A model generated the notes under the pieces. It made no database searches. It was not told the origin of the DNA and saw nothing but the letters and a program-made list of their open reading frames with translations. Below, in pieces: positions 18,414-27,519 of a stretch of 64,000 bases of DNA. Within the stretch, counting starts at the first letter, position 1. The number at the start of each line of letters is the position of its first letter. Location: the NCBI RefSeq assembly GCF_000830985.1, contig NZ_CP007151.1, positions 1,860,001-1,924,000 on the forward strand, in the 5' to 3' direction. The translations under genes were made by a program, and so were the position numbers. The stretch comes from Marinobacter similis. Its GTDB lineage: Bacteria; Pseudomonadota; Gammaproteobacteria; Pseudomonadales; Oleiphilaceae.

Positions 18414-19307
18414 GTGATTTTCAAGCCTTCGTTCTCATCCCTTTTGGCGCTGTCATTGGCCCTGTTTCTTGCCGGGTGCGCGTCATCGCCGGAAACTGAC
18501 CATTCTTCCCGTTACAGCATTTCCCAGGATCGGGCGCCCTCGGGCAATTTTGATGCCTCCGGGTTGTCTGATGCCAAGCCGGTCTACGAGGCGCCGCGCC
18601 GGGCTGGCAACAAGTCACCGTACACGGTATGGGGCAAGCAGTATCAGGTGCTTGGCAGCAATGATGGCTATGTAGCCCGGGGTACTGCCAGTTGGTACGG
18701 CGAGAAGTTTCATGGCCACAAGACGTCGAATGGCGAAACCTTTAACATGTACTCAATGTCTGCGGCCCATAAATCCCTTAGAATTCCGGGATATGCCCGG
18801 GTGACGAACCTGGATAACGGACGTTCGGTTATTGTTCGGGTGAACGATCGTGGCCCGTTCCATGGCGACCGGCTGATTGATCTGTCATACGCTGCGGCAA
18901 AAAAGCTGGGCTACCAGTCCCGGGGCACCGCCCGGGTCGAGGTGGCAGCAATCACTGTCCGGCAGGATGGCTCGATGTCGCTGGCGGGTCAGCCGTTCAT
19001 GCCCGGAAACGCCGTGAACTATCCTGAGACCCAGGTGGTTGCCAGCGGCGAGATGGCCACCGGCGGTGATGCTCTGTTTGTTCAGCTGGGCTCGTTCAGC
19101 AGCCGTGGTCCGGCGGAGAAACTCAGGGACAGGGCCCAGGCTATCGTTGAGAGCCCGCTGCGGGTCCGGTCCATTGATACCAGCTCGGGCCGCTTCCACC
19201 GTGTACAGGTAGGCCCGTTTGCCGACGAAACCAGTGCCCGGAAGGCACAGAGCCTGCTGGAATCCCGGGGCTTCGCCCAATCGATTATGCTGACTGATTC
19301 ACACTGA
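18414..19307 (+). CDS. rlpA: RlpA-family septal lytic transglycosylase lipoprotein with SPOR domain
   Basis: About 297 residues. The N-terminal signal ends in the lipobox LAGC with acylated Cys22. The double-psi beta-barrel RlpA domain (about 80-170) carries GTASWYGEKFHGHKTSNGE and RVNDRGPFHGDRLIDLS, holding the putative catalytic Asp and His. The C-terminus (about 220-297) is a SPOR domain, which binds denuded glycan at division sites. It is predicted to cleave glycan strands lacking stem peptides at the outer membrane. GTG at 18414, 10 nt after AGAGGA, is the preferred start; the frame is open to 18381. No mltB lies between rodA and rlpA. Confidence 0.87.
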   Translation: MIFKPSFSSLLALSLALFLAGCASSPETDHSSRYSISQDRAPSGNFDASGLSDAKPVYEAPRRAGNKSPYTVWGKQYQVLGSNDGYVARGTASWYGEKFHGHKTSNGETFNMYSMSAAHKSLRIPGYARVTNLDNGRSVIVRVNDRGPFHGDRLIDLSYAAAKKLGYQSRGTARVEVAAITVRQDGSMSLAGQPFMPGNAVNYPETQVVASGEMATGGDALFVQLGSFSSRGPAEKLRDRAQAIVESPLRVRSIDTSSGRFHRVQVGPFADETSARKAQSLLESRGFAQSIMLTDSH

Positions 19308-19341
19308 TAAACAACCAGAAAGACACACACTCAAACGACAA

Positions 19342-20520
19342 ATGACTGAACCCATGGCCCTAAAATCATTGCTCCGTTCCTGTTCGATCCTGTTGGTTCT
19401 GACGCTGGCGCTGGTTGGAAAAACGACAGCGCAGTCAGTTCTGATTCCCTCGCCGCCGCAGATTGCCGGCAGCTCCTACGTGCTGATGGACCCCAAGAGT
19501 GGTCGCATCATCATGGAAGAAAACAGCCATGAGCGGCTGCCGCCGGCCAGTCTGACCAAGATGATGACCGCGTACATTGTCGAGCGTGAGCTGGATGAGG
19601 GGCGGATCAGCATGTCGGATATGGTGCCGATCAGCGTCCGCGCCTGGAAAACCGAGGGTTCCCGGACCTTCGTCCGTGAAGGCACCAGCGTGCCGGTTGA
19701 GACCCTGCTTAAAGGCGTGATCATCCAGTCAGGTAACGATGCGTCGGTGGCGCTGGCCGAATTTGTTGCTGGAAGTGAGGACGCGTTTGTCGACATCATG
19801 AATCAGCAGGCCCAACTGCTGGGCATGAAGGGTACCAATTTTGAAAACGCCACCGGCCTGCCGTCGCCGGAGCACTTCTCCACCGCCTACGACCTGGCCA
19901 TTCTGGCGCGGGCCATCATCAATGATTACCCGGAAAACTACCCGATTTACGCGGAGAAGCATTTCACCTACAACAATATCCGTCAGCCCAACCGCAACAG
20001 CCTGTTGTGGAGGGACGATACGGTTGATGGCCTCAAGACCGGCCACACCGAGGAAGCGGGTTACTGCCTGGTGGCTTCGGCGAAACGTAATGATTCCCGG
20101 TTTATTGCCGTGGTGATGGGCACCAGCAGCTCCGAATCCCGCTCCCAGGAAGTCCAGAAGATGCTGAACTATGGCTTCCGCTACTACGAGAGCGAACGCC
20201 TGTTCCGGACCGGCCAGGAAGTGATGAAGGCCGACGTCTGGTCGGGTCAGGCCGATCAGGTGTCTGTTGGCCTGACGGACGATGTGTTCGTGACCATTCC
20301 CCGGGGCTCACGCAATGACCTGGAATCCACGGTTGACCTTGATTCTGTGATTAAAGCGCCCATCAAGGTGGGAGACGAGCTGGGCCGGGTGAAGGTTTCC
20401 CTGAACGGTGAGGTTCTGGTTGACCAGCCGGTACAGGCCCTGACGGAAGTTCCCGAAGGCGGCTTCTTCAAGCGCATCTGGGATGCCATCAAGCTCTTTT
20501 TCGTTCAGTTGTTTCAGTGA
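19342..20520 (+). CDS. dacA: D-alanyl-D-alanine carboxypeptidase (PBP5/6 family)
   Basis: 392 residues. Removes the terminal D-Ala from pentapeptides in the periplasm, controlling cross-linking. A signal peptide (about 1-30) is followed by the peptidase S11 domain: SxxK at Ser70-Lys73 (ASLTKMM), the SGN motif in IQSGNDASVALAE, and KTG starting at Lys232 (DGLKTGHTEEAGYC). A PBP5 C-terminal beta domain and a terminal amphipathic anchor helix (FKRIWDAIKLFFVQLFQ) follow, as in the family. The start could also be ATG 19354. It belongs to the rlpA-dacA-ybeD-lipB order of gammaproteobacteria. Confidence 0.95.
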   Translation: MTEPMALKSLLRSCSILLVLTLALVGKTTAQSVLIPSPPQIAGSSYVLMDPKSGRIIMEENSHERLPPASLTKMMTAYIVERELDEGRISMSDMVPISVRAWKTEGSRTFVREGTSVPVETLLKGVIIQSGNDASVALAEFVAGSEDAFVDIMNQQAQLLGMKGTNFENATGLPSPEHFSTAYDLAILARAIINDYPENYPIYAEKHFTYNNIRQPNRNSLLWRDDTVDGLKTGHTEEAGYCLVASAKRNDSRFIAVVMGTSSSESRSQEVQKMLNYGFRYYESERLFRTGQEVMKADVWSGQADQVSVGLTDDVFVTIPRGSRNDLESTVDLDSVIKAPIKVGDELGRVKVSLNGEVLVDQPVQALTEVPEGGFFKRIWDAIKLFFVQLFQ

Positions 20521-20553
20521 GGGGGACGCTATGCCTCCGGGAGTATTGACGGC

Positions 20554-20823
20554 ATGAGTGAGCCGAACGCACCTAAAATTGAATTTCCCTGTGACTACGT
20601 CATCAAGGTCATCGGCAATGCCGCACCGGATTTCACCGACTTTGTGGTCGAGGTTGTCGAGCGGCATGCGCCGGGGATTACCGAGGACAGAATCGCGGTG
20701 AACGACAGCAGCAAAGGGCGGTTTTCATCTGTTCAGCTGACCATCGTGGCGACCGGGGAAGCCCAGCTCAAAGCGCTGTTTGAAGAGCTCAAGGCTAGCG
20801 GCCGAGTTCACATGGTGCTGTAA
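20554..20823 (+). CDS. ybeD: DUF493 (YbeD) family protein
   Basis: 89 residues, the usual size of YbeD. The start [13 protein letters not shown] and the pattern [17 protein letters not shown] are characteristic; the fold is an ACT/ferredoxin-like regulatory domain. Its molecular role is unknown, though conserved placement between dacA and lipB suggests a link with lipoylation or envelope control. It begins 33 bp after dacA and ends 5 bp before lipB, so it is probably cotranscribed with both. Confidence 0.92.
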   Translation: MSEPNAPKIEFPCDYVIKVIGNAAPDFTDFVVEVVERHAPGITEDRIAVNDSSKGRFSSVQLTIVATGEAQLKALFEELKASGRVHMVL

Positions 20824-20828
20824 ACACA

Positions 20829-21465
20829 ATGGCCGACCTGATCGTTCGTTCACTGGGGCAGCAGCCCTACATGGAAACCTGGGAGCCATGAAGGCCTTCA
20901 CCGCCGAGCGGGATGAAACCGTCACCGACGAACTCTGGTGTCTGGAGCATCCCCGGGTGTATACCCAGGGGCAGGCGGGCAAGGCCGAGCATATTCTTGC
21001 CCCCGGCGACATTCCGGTTATCCCGGTGGACCGGGGCGGTCAGGTCACCTATCACGGTCCGGGTCAGTTGGTGATCTATCTGATGATTGATCTGAGCAGG
21101 CGTAAGCTTGGAGTGCGGGCGCTGGTGGACCAGATCGAGCAGGCCATTGTTCGCACACTGGCCGAGCTGGATATCGAGGCTGCGCCCCGGGCGGATGCGC
21201 CCGGCGTTTATGTCGGCGAATCCAAGATTGCCTCGCTCGGGCTGCGGGTCCGGCGCGGTTGTTCGTTCCACGGCCTGGCCCTGAACGTGGCCATGGACAT
21301 GGAACCCTTCCGCCGCATCAATCCCTGTGGCTACGCCGGCCTGCCCATGAGTCAGGTCTCCGATTTCAGCCCCGATGCCACCGTGCCCGAGCTTGAGCGT
21401 CGCCTGGCGGCCCAGCTGGTCGCCGGTCTCGGCGCATCAGCAGTTGACCACCGCCAGGCTGGTAA
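20829..21465 (+). CDS. lipB: Octanoyl-[acyl-carrier-protein]:protein octanoyltransferase, two frameshifts
   Basis: Transfers octanoate from ACP to lipoyl domains, the first step of endogenous lipoate synthesis. Motifs: [31 protein letters not shown], the catalytic-Lys region [12 protein letters not shown] and Cys in [10 protein letters not shown]. One G is missing near 20884, which cuts the frame after METWE; restoring it reads through METWEAMKAF. The 3' end is also shifted: adding one base near 21450 gives a short tail ending PGW and a stop at 21463-21465, making about 213 residues, the family length. Without that correction the frame runs to 21655, too long. The end is therefore inferred. 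Confidence 0.82.
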
Positions 21466-21555
21466 GCGCCACCCCTGCATCGGGTCACTCTTGCATTGGC
21501 CCGGTGGCCGCTCTTGCCGAGTCGATAGAGGTAGGTCAGATTGGCACCGCATCCG

Positions 21556-21561
21556 TATAAT
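21556..21561 (+). promoter_or_regulatory. Perfect -10 box candidate before the ABC1 kinase gene
   Basis: TATAAT occurs in the 146-bp gap between the inferred lipB end and the ABC1 kinase start, 50 bp before its ATG. No good -35 hexamer lies at 16-18 nt, so an extended or activator-dependent promoter would be needed. Confidence 0.35.
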
Positions 21562-21611
21562 GAACAGAGCCGCCGGTGGCGGTGAAATTCTCGGATCCCG
21601 ACAGGTCACGC

Positions 21612-23045
21612 ATGTCAGCCAGCAGACGTCCAGGAAAATCGGTCTCCCGCATTAAAACCGGCAGCTTCGAGCGCCGGCTCAGTCTCACCCGCGCCGGTTT
21701 GTATGCCGGTACCCGCATGGCCTCGCACATGGCCACCAATTGGTTCAGCAATCGCGAAAAGCGGGAACAGAAGCATCGCGCCATGCTTTCGAGTCAGGCG
21801 CGCTTTTTGGTGGATGAACTGGGTCAGCTTAAAGGCAGCGTGGTCAAGATTGGGCAGGTCATGGCGCTGTATGGGGAGCACTTCCTTCCGGACGAAGTCA
21901 CTGAAGCCCTGCACACGCTCGAGGATCAGACCACCTCGCTGGAATGGTCCGCCATTGAGCGGGTGCTGAAAGAGGAGTTGGGGGCGGCGCGCCTGGCGGA
22001 GCTGGAGGTTGATCCCGAGCCCATCGGCGCGGCATCGCTGGGTCAGGTACACCGGGCCGTGCGCCGCAGTGACGGCCTGGAACTGGTGTTGAAGGTTCAA
22101 TACCCCGGGGTCGCTGATGCGGTCGACAGCGACCTGAACTCCGTTGCTCAGCTATTGAAAATTGCCCGGTTAGTCAGTTTCGGTCCAGAGTTCAATGACT
22201 GGCTGGAGGAAGTCCGGGACATGATGCACCGGGAGGTGGATTATCGACTGGAGGCCCGGACCACCGAAAAGTTCCGGGAAATGCTGGCCTCTGATCCGCG
22301 CTTTATCGTACCGCGGGTGCTTCAGGAATACTCCAGCGCCCACGTCATTGCCTCTACCTACGAACATGGTCATTCAGTGAGTTCGGGGCCGGTCAAGGAA
22401 TTGCCCCTGGAGCGTCGCAGTGCGCTGGGCAAAGCCGCCCTGGAGCTGTTTTTCCGGGAGCTTTTCGTTTGGGGCGAAATCCAGACCGATCCCAACTTTG
22501 GCAACTACCGAATCCGGATTGCGGGCGAAGAAGGGGAAGACCCCGGCTACGACCGCATCGTGCTGCTCGATTTTGGCGCCGTACAATCCTACTCCGACCG
22601 GTTCCTGGATCCGGTTCGACAGATGATCCGGGCTTCCTATGAGCAGGACCTGGAAGCGGTGATCGATGGTGGCGTAAAGCTGCGGTTCATGAGCCTGGAC
22701 TGGCCCCGGGACGTGCTGGAAACCTTCGGCAACGTGTGCATGTCGGTACTGGAACCGCTGGCCTCGGACCATGACCAGTGGCCGGATTACGCGGTAAACA
22801 GCCAGGGTCAGTACCGCTGGAAACAGAGTGATTTGCCGTCACGGGTGGCCCGTCAGGCGGCCCGCTCGGCCATCAGCCGGTATTTCCGGGTGCCGCCCAA
22901 GGAGTTTGTGTTTCTCAATCGCAAACTGATTGGCGTGTATACCTTTGTCGCCGTGCTGCACTCGGAATTTAACGGCGAGCCATTGCTGCGCAAATACCTC
23001 TACGGTGAGGATGCCTCGGCGACCAGCCAGAGCACGAAGGCGTAG
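21612..23045 (+). CDS. ABC1/AarF (UbiB-like) atypical kinase
   Basis: About 477 residues. It belongs to the ABC1 family of protein-kinase-like ATPases involved in ubiquinone and lipid metabolism. The KxGQ motif ([20 protein letters not shown]), the Ala-rich loop [11 protein letters not shown], the ATP-binding Lys in [10 protein letters not shown], and LLDFGAVQ (metal-binding Asp) are present. The catalytic loop is [10 protein letters not shown] where most relatives have DPHPGN. The absence of neighbouring ubiE or ubiJ suggests a second, non-UbiB member. The ATG at 21612 has a weak AGG upstream. Its 3' end overlaps the convergent VTT gene by 46 bp. Confidence 0.8.
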   Translation: MSASRRPGKSVSRIKTGSFERRLSLTRAGLYAGTRMASHMATNWFSNREKREQKHRAMLSSQARFLVDELGQLKGSVVKIGQVMALYGEHFLPDEVTEALHTLEDQTTSLEWSAIERVLKEELGAARLAELEVDPEPIGAASLGQVHRAVRRSDGLELVLKVQYPGVADAVDSDLNSVAQLLKIARLVSFGPEFNDWLEEVRDMMHREVDYRLEARTTEKFREMLASDPRFIVPRVLQEYSSAHVIASTYEHGHSVSSGPVKELPLERRSALGKAALELFFRELFVWGEIQTDPNFGNYRIRIAGEEGEDPGYDRIVLLDFGAVQSYSDRFLDPVRQMIRASYEQDLEAVIDGGVKLRFMSLDWPRDVLETFGNVCMSVLEPLASDHDQWPDYAVNSQGQYRWKQSDLPSRVARQAARSAISRYFRVPPKEFVFLNRKLIGVYTFVAVLHSEFNGEPLLRKYLYGEDASATSQSTKA

Positions 23046-23428
23046 CGAAGGCCCTTGCCGATGGCCACCAGGATAACGAAATTAAGCCAGGGCACCCGCA
23101 TGATGCCTCCCACCAGCGTGAGCGCATCGCCCCCCAGCGGCAGCCAGCCCAGAAGCAATGACCACTGACCGTAACGGTTGAACCGGTTGCGTGCGCGATG
23201 CAGTTGCATTTCGCTGATAGGAAACCACTTTTTATCCTTAAAGCGATCGACTTGCCGGCCGATAATCCCATTAACAACGGAGCCGAGCGTGTTGCCGAGG
23301 GTGGCTGAAAACCACAGCCACCAGTACGAAAATCCCTGCGTCACCATTGTACCCAGCATGATTTCCGAGTAGGCCGGAAGTAATGTTGCGGCCGCAAACG
23401 CCGTCAGGAAAAGCGTCAGATACGCCAA
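23000..23428 (-). CDS. YqaA-like small VTT/DedA-type inner-membrane protein
   Basis: 142 residues with hydrophobic segments near 1-25, 33-55, 88-110 and 117-135. The pattern [20 protein letters not shown] and [19 protein letters not shown] matches the YqaA/SNARE-associated (VTT) group, small relatives of DedA transporters, whose function is not established. The C-terminus overlaps the convergent ABC1 kinase 3' end (23000-23045). Its start lies 61 bp from the chemoreceptor start on the other strand, so the two share a divergent promoter region. Confidence 0.78.
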   Translation of the reverse strand: MAYLTLFLTAFAAATLLPAYSEIMLGTMVTQGFSYWWLWFSATLGNTLGSVVNGIIGRQVDRFKDKKWFPISEMQLHRARNRFNRYGQWSLLLGWLPLGGDALTLVGGIMRVPWLNFVILVAIGKGLRYAFVLWLVAEASSP

Positions 23429-23488
23429 TCAGGTCTCCTCGATTTGAAATTCACAATGTTGCTGCCGCGACAAACAGGTTGCCCCACG

Positions 23489-25615
23489 ATGAAACAGCTT
23501 TCCCTTCAGTTCAAACTCTATGCCCTGGTGATTTCCCTATTGCTGGTGCTGGGTATCAGTATTGTTGTCACCGCCCAGATGTCACTCGCCAGCATGGAAG
23601 ACCGGTTGACGTCGGAAGCCAGGGACACGGTGCAGGGCATTGTCATGGACCAGTTGAGTGCAACCGCAGGCAAGTACGGCGAGCTGGTCAGCGGTCAGTT
23701 TGCCACGGCTTATCGCACGCCCGAGGTGGTGCGCAATATTATCACGCGCAATATCCAGGCCGACAGTTCAGGTCGGATTAGCCGCCGGGACATGCAGGAG
23801 ACCATCGGCGCAATCCTGGAGGAACAGACCAGCCTGAGCTCTATCTACGCCCATTTCGAGCCGGACGCCTACGATGGTCAGGATCGGTATTTCACTGGCG
23901 GGGTTGAAGAGCACAGCAGCAACGACGGCACCCTGGAAATCTATTACTACCGGGGACCGGATGGCAACGTAGTGTTTAACCGCTCGGAAGACACTGCGTT
24001 CAAGTACCTGGAAACCCGCAACGAATTCGGCATCCGCGACGGCGAGTGGTACCTGTGCTCTCTTGAATCGAAGACCCCGTGCATCATGGAGCCGTACGAG
24101 TACGAAATTGAGAAAGGCTACACCGAGCTGATGACCAGTCTCGTCATCCCCATCCTGGATGATGGTGAGTTCGCCGGCGTGACCGGAACCGATCTCAACC
24201 TGACCACTCTGCAGCAGGCCATCACCGAAGTCAGCCAGACCCTGTTTGATGGCCAGTCCCGAGTAACTCTGCTGAGCCAGCGCGGCCTGATCGCCGCATC
24301 CAGTCATTACCAGGACCAGCTGGGCCGCCCGCTGAACGAAGCCTTGCCGGAATTGGCGGATGAATTTGTGCAATTGCACCAGGGCGAGGGCAGCTTCGAC
24401 GACGGTGAAACCCTGGCCGTGTCCTACCCGGTGGACATCAACCTGGCTAATAGCCAATGGTCGTTGCTGATCGAGCTGCCCCGGGACGCGGCCCTGGCCG
24501 GCGTGCAGGAGATGACGCGTTTGCTGAAGGATGAAGTGGCCGCGACTGCCACCGATCAGACCGTGGTTGGTATCGTGGTCGTGGTATTGGCCACGCTGGT
24601 CCTGATTGTGCTGGTTCGCTCGGTGACCCGGCCGTTGAACGAAATCCGCGATCGGATGCAGAACCTGGCCAGTGCCGAAGGTGATCTGACACGGGAATTG
24701 GACATCGACACCCACGCCGAGCTGATTGACCTGGCGGGTGGGTTCAACACCTTCCTGGGCCGGCTGCGGGGCATGATCAACGACCTGAAGGACGTGAACT
24801 CACAGGTCCGTGAGCAGGCCCGGGGCGTAGGCGCCATTGCTCTGGAGACAGACGAGCAGACTTCGCGCCAGCACCAGGACATCGACAGTGTGGTGACCGC
24901 GATGAATGAGATGTCGGCGGCGGCCGGTGAGGTGGCCGGCTTTGCCGGCGATGCCGCCGAAAACGCGCGCATGGCCCAGGACGGCATTCGATTTACCCAG
25001 GACACCTTGCAGGCGGCAGTCAGTGGCGTGAACGCGGTCTCCACCGATATGGGCCAGGCCAGCACTGCCATTGGTCACGTGGCCAGCCGCAGTGAGGACA
25101 TCAACCGGATTCTGGACGTGATTCGCGGTGTTGCCGAGCAGACCAACCTGCTGGCGCTGAACGCCGCCATTGAAGCGGCCCGGGCCGGCGAGCAGGGCCG
25201 GGGATTTGCGGTGGTTGCTGACGAAGTCCGGACCCTGGCCCAGCGCACCCGGCAATCCACGGACGAGATCAGCGAGATGATTGATGGCCTGAAAGTGGAT
25301 GTGAACGGCGCGGTATCGGTGATCGAGAATGGCGTTGAACGTGCCTCATCTGCGGTCGATGGCACCCAGGAAGCTGCTCACTCGCTGGCGACGGTGGTCG
25401 AGCGTATCGGCACCATTGTCGAGCACGTTACCCAGGTGGCCACGGCGGCCGAGGAACAGAGCTCGGTCAGTGAGGAGATTAACCGCAACCTGACCCACAT
25501 CGGCGACGCTGCCAATGATTTGCGTGAGCTGGCGTCCCGGGTCAAGGGCAGCGGATCCACCCTGGATGAACAGGTTCAAGTGCTGGAGCGGGAGCTGGGT
25601 CGCCTGAAGACCTGA
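23489..25615 (+). CDS. Methyl-accepting chemotaxis protein with large periplasmic sensor
   Basis: About 708 residues. TM1 (about 9-30), a periplasmic sensor of some 320 residues in the size range and strand pattern of a double Cache domain ([34 protein letters not shown]), TM2 (about 365-388), a HAMP segment ([23 protein letters not shown]) and the cytoplasmic signalling coiled coil with hairpin tip [20 protein letters not shown]. It reports an unknown ligand to CheA/CheW. ATG 23489 begins directly at the membrane anchor; earlier in-frame TTG and ATG codons lack support. No chemotaxis genes lie nearby. Confidence 0.9.
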   Translation: MKQLSLQFKLYALVISLLLVLGISIVVTAQMSLASMEDRLTSEARDTVQGIVMDQLSATAGKYGELVSGQFATAYRTPEVVRNIITRNIQADSSGRISRRDMQETIGAILEEQTSLSSIYAHFEPDAYDGQDRYFTGGVEEHSSNDGTLEIYYYRGPDGNVVFNRSEDTAFKYLETRNEFGIRDGEWYLCSLESKTPCIMEPYEYEIEKGYTELMTSLVIPILDDGEFAGVTGTDLNLTTLQQAITEVSQTLFDGQSRVTLLSQRGLIAASSHYQDQLGRPLNEALPELADEFVQLHQGEGSFDDGETLAVSYPVDINLANSQWSLLIELPRDAALAGVQEMTRLLKDEVAATATDQTVVGIVVVVLATLVLIVLVRSVTRPLNEIRDRMQNLASAEGDLTRELDIDTHAELIDLAGGFNTFLGRLRGMINDLKDVNSQVREQARGVGAIALETDEQTSRQHQDIDSVVTAMNEMSAAAGEVAGFAGDAAENARMAQDGIRFTQDTLQAAVSGVNAVSTDMGQASTAIGHVASRSEDINRILDVIRGVAEQTNLLALNAAIEAARAGEQGRGFAVVADEVRTLAQRTRQSTDEISEMIDGLKVDVNGAVSVIENGVERASSAVDGTQEAAHSLATVVERIGTIVEHVTQVATAAEEQSSVSEEINRNLTHIGDAANDLRELASRVKGSGSTLDEQVQVLERELGRLKT

Positions 25616-25769
25616 GGGCAGGGTGGGCATGGCCGGGGCCGGCGGTATGGTCCTGCGCTATGACCCTGATTCAGAGCATCAATTTTCAATTTTTCCCGAT
25701 CGTGCGATCATAGCGCCCAAGATTTCACGAATGCGTTACGCGCAAATTTCCGTATTTCAGGAGGTCCTG

Positions 25770-26024
25770 ATGGATCATGTAACAATTTACGGTCGCACCA
25801 GCTGCGGGTTCTGTGTCCGGGCGAAGAGTCTTTGCGAGGCCAAGGGGCTGGCCCACACTTGGATCGACATTGCGGCTGAAGGGTTGAGCAAGGCAGACAT
25901 TGCCGAGAAGATTGGCCGGCCCGTCCACACCGTGCCGCAGATCCTGGTTGGTGACGAGTACGTCGGTGGGTGTGACGAATTTTTCCAGTTCGTCCGTAGT
26001 CGGGAAGCCGTGCTCCAGAACTGA
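25770..26024 (+). CDS. Glutaredoxin (GrxC-like)
   Basis: 84 residues, the size of class I glutaredoxins. The redox motif is CGFC (residues 12-15) rather than the common CPYC. The cis-Pro loop TVPQILVG and the GGCDEFFQF glutathione-binding segment are typical. It uses glutathione to reduce disulfides or mixed disulfides in the cytoplasm. A strong AGGAGGT lies 5-6 nt before the ATG at 25770. A rho-independent terminator follows 17 bp after the stop, so it is monocistronic. Confidence 0.88.
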   Translation: MDHVTIYGRTSCGFCVRAKSLCEAKGLAHTWIDIAAEGLSKADIAEKIGRPVHTVPQILVGDEYVGGCDEFFQFVRSREAVLQN

Positions 26025-26040
26025 GTTCAGGCCCCAAAGA

Positions 26041-26076
26041 AAAAACGCCCGGTCGCGTTGAGCGCCGGGCGTTTTT
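26041..26076. terminator. Bidirectional terminator between glutaredoxin and PFK genes
   Basis: AAAAACGCCCGG pairs with CCGGGCGTTTTT around a 12-nt loop, with A/T tracts on both sides. It serves the convergent glutaredoxin (+) and PFK (-) genes. Confidence 0.9.
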
Positions 26077-26102
26077 CTATGCCTTCAGATCGTTCAAATA
26101 GT

Positions 26103-27365
26103 TCAGATCTGGAACGGCGTTTTCAGCTTTTTTTCGACCAGCTGATTCTTCAGCTTCGCTACTCGCGGCAGCCCGTTATCGAATGGCGGGAAGCTTTCGC
26201 CCTCAATCAGCGGCTGCAGGTAATCGCGGCAATCCTGGGTGATGCCAAATCCGTCATCGGTGATGTAGTGAATCGGCATCTTCTTTTCCTGGTTGGCGAC
26301 TTCGCTCAGGGGCGCTTCGCCGATCTTCCAGCGGTAGGGTTTAGCCTGCTCGCGGACGATGGTAGGCATTAGCGCCTGCTTGCCATTGATGGCCATTTCC
26401 ACGGCGGCTTCGCCGACCGCGTAGGCCTGCTTGACGTCTGTGGCCGAGGCAATGTGGCGGGCACTGCGTTGCAGGTAATCGGCAACGGCCCAGTGGTACT
26501 TGTGGCCCAGGGCCTGCTTTACCATGTTGGCCAGTGCAGGTGCTACGCCACCCAACTGGGTGTGGCCAAAGGCATCCTTGGCACCAGCGTCGGCCAGGAA
26601 GCGGCCGTCTTCGTACTGGGCACCCTCGGAAGCCACTACCACGCAGTAACCGTATTCCTTCACGCAGTGATCAACACGGGCCAGGAAGGCTTCGCGATCA
26701 AACGGGATTTCCGGGAACAGGATGATGTGAGGCGGCTCGCCTTCACCCTGGCCAGCCAGACCGCCGGATGCCGCAATCCAGCCAGCGTGGCGCCCCATCA
26801 CTTCCAGGATAAACACCTTGGTGGAGGTTTCGCACATGGACTTGATGTCCAGACTGGCTTCCATGGTGGAGGTGGCAATGTACTTGGCCACAGAGCCAAA
26901 GCCCGGGCAGCAGTCGGTGAATGGCAGGTCGTTGTCGACGGTCTTGGGTACGCCAATACAGGTGATGGGGTAGCCCATCTTCTCGCCAATCTGCGACACC
27001 TTGTAAGCGGTGTCCTGGGAATCGCCGCCACCGTTATAGAAGAAGTAACCGATGTCGTGGGCGCGGAACACCTCAATCAGACGCTCGTATTCGCGGCGGT
27101 TCTCGGAGATGTTCTTGAGCTTGTGACGGCAGGAACCAAACGCACCACCTGGAGTGTGGATCAGTTCCTGGATGGCTTCATCAGTTTCAAGGCTGGTATC
27201 AATCAGCTCTTCCTGCAGCGCCCCGATAATGCCGTTGCGGCCGGCGAAGACCTTGCCGATCTTGTCCGGGTGTTTGCGGGCGGTCTGGATGACACCGCAG
27301 GCACTGGCATTGATGACGGCGGTGACACCGCCAGACTGAGCGTAGAATGCGTTCTTGATGGCCAT
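26103..27365 (-). CDS. Pyrophosphate-type 6-phosphofructokinase
   Basis: 420 residues. It phosphorylates fructose 6-phosphate at C1. The phosphoryl-donor signature points to PPi rather than ATP: NGGGDS has Asp115 where ATP enzymes have Gly, and PKTVDND has Lys141 where ATP enzymes have Gly; catalytic Asp144 is in TVDND. The MGRHAGWIA motif (substrate binding) is intact. Such enzymes can work in both directions of glycolysis and gluconeogenesis. Start ATG 27365 has AGGAGG 12 nt upstream; an in-frame TTG at 27392 lacks a site. Cofactor use is inferred from the two residues. Confidence 0.88.
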   Translation of the reverse strand: MAIKNAFYAQSGGVTAVINASACGVIQTARKHPDKIGKVFAGRNGIIGALQEELIDTSLETDEAIQELIHTPGGAFGSCRHKLKNISENRREYERLIEVFRAHDIGYFFYNGGGDSQDTAYKVSQIGEKMGYPITCIGVPKTVDNDLPFTDCCPGFGSVAKYIATSTMEASLDIKSMCETSTKVFILEVMGRHAGWIAASGGLAGQGEGEPPHIILFPEIPFDREAFLARVDHCVKEYGYCVVVASEGAQYEDGRFLADAGAKDAFGHTQLGGVAPALANMVKQALGHKYHWAVADYLQRSARHIASATDVKQAYAVGEAAVEMAINGKQALMPTIVREQAKPYRWKIGEAPLSEVANQEKKMPIHYITDDGFGITQDCRDYLQPLIEGESFPPFDNGLPRVAKLKNQLVEKKLKTPFQI

Positions 27366-27519
27366 CTTGGGCTGGAGCCTCCTCTGATTCAACGTAGGCG
27401 CAGATGATACGCCAAACCGCGTCGATTTTCATGAGCAGGATTGCGGATGGCGCGGCTCTTGACGGGCTCGGACGGATACGGGAGGCTTGTCGGGTTTCAA
27501 TGACAGAGGCAGTAACGGA

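Noticed and set aside
23768..24715. 315-codon open frame antisense to the chemoreceptor
   Set aside because: Shadow frame in GC-rich coding DNA; the chemoreceptor frame explains the stretch fully.
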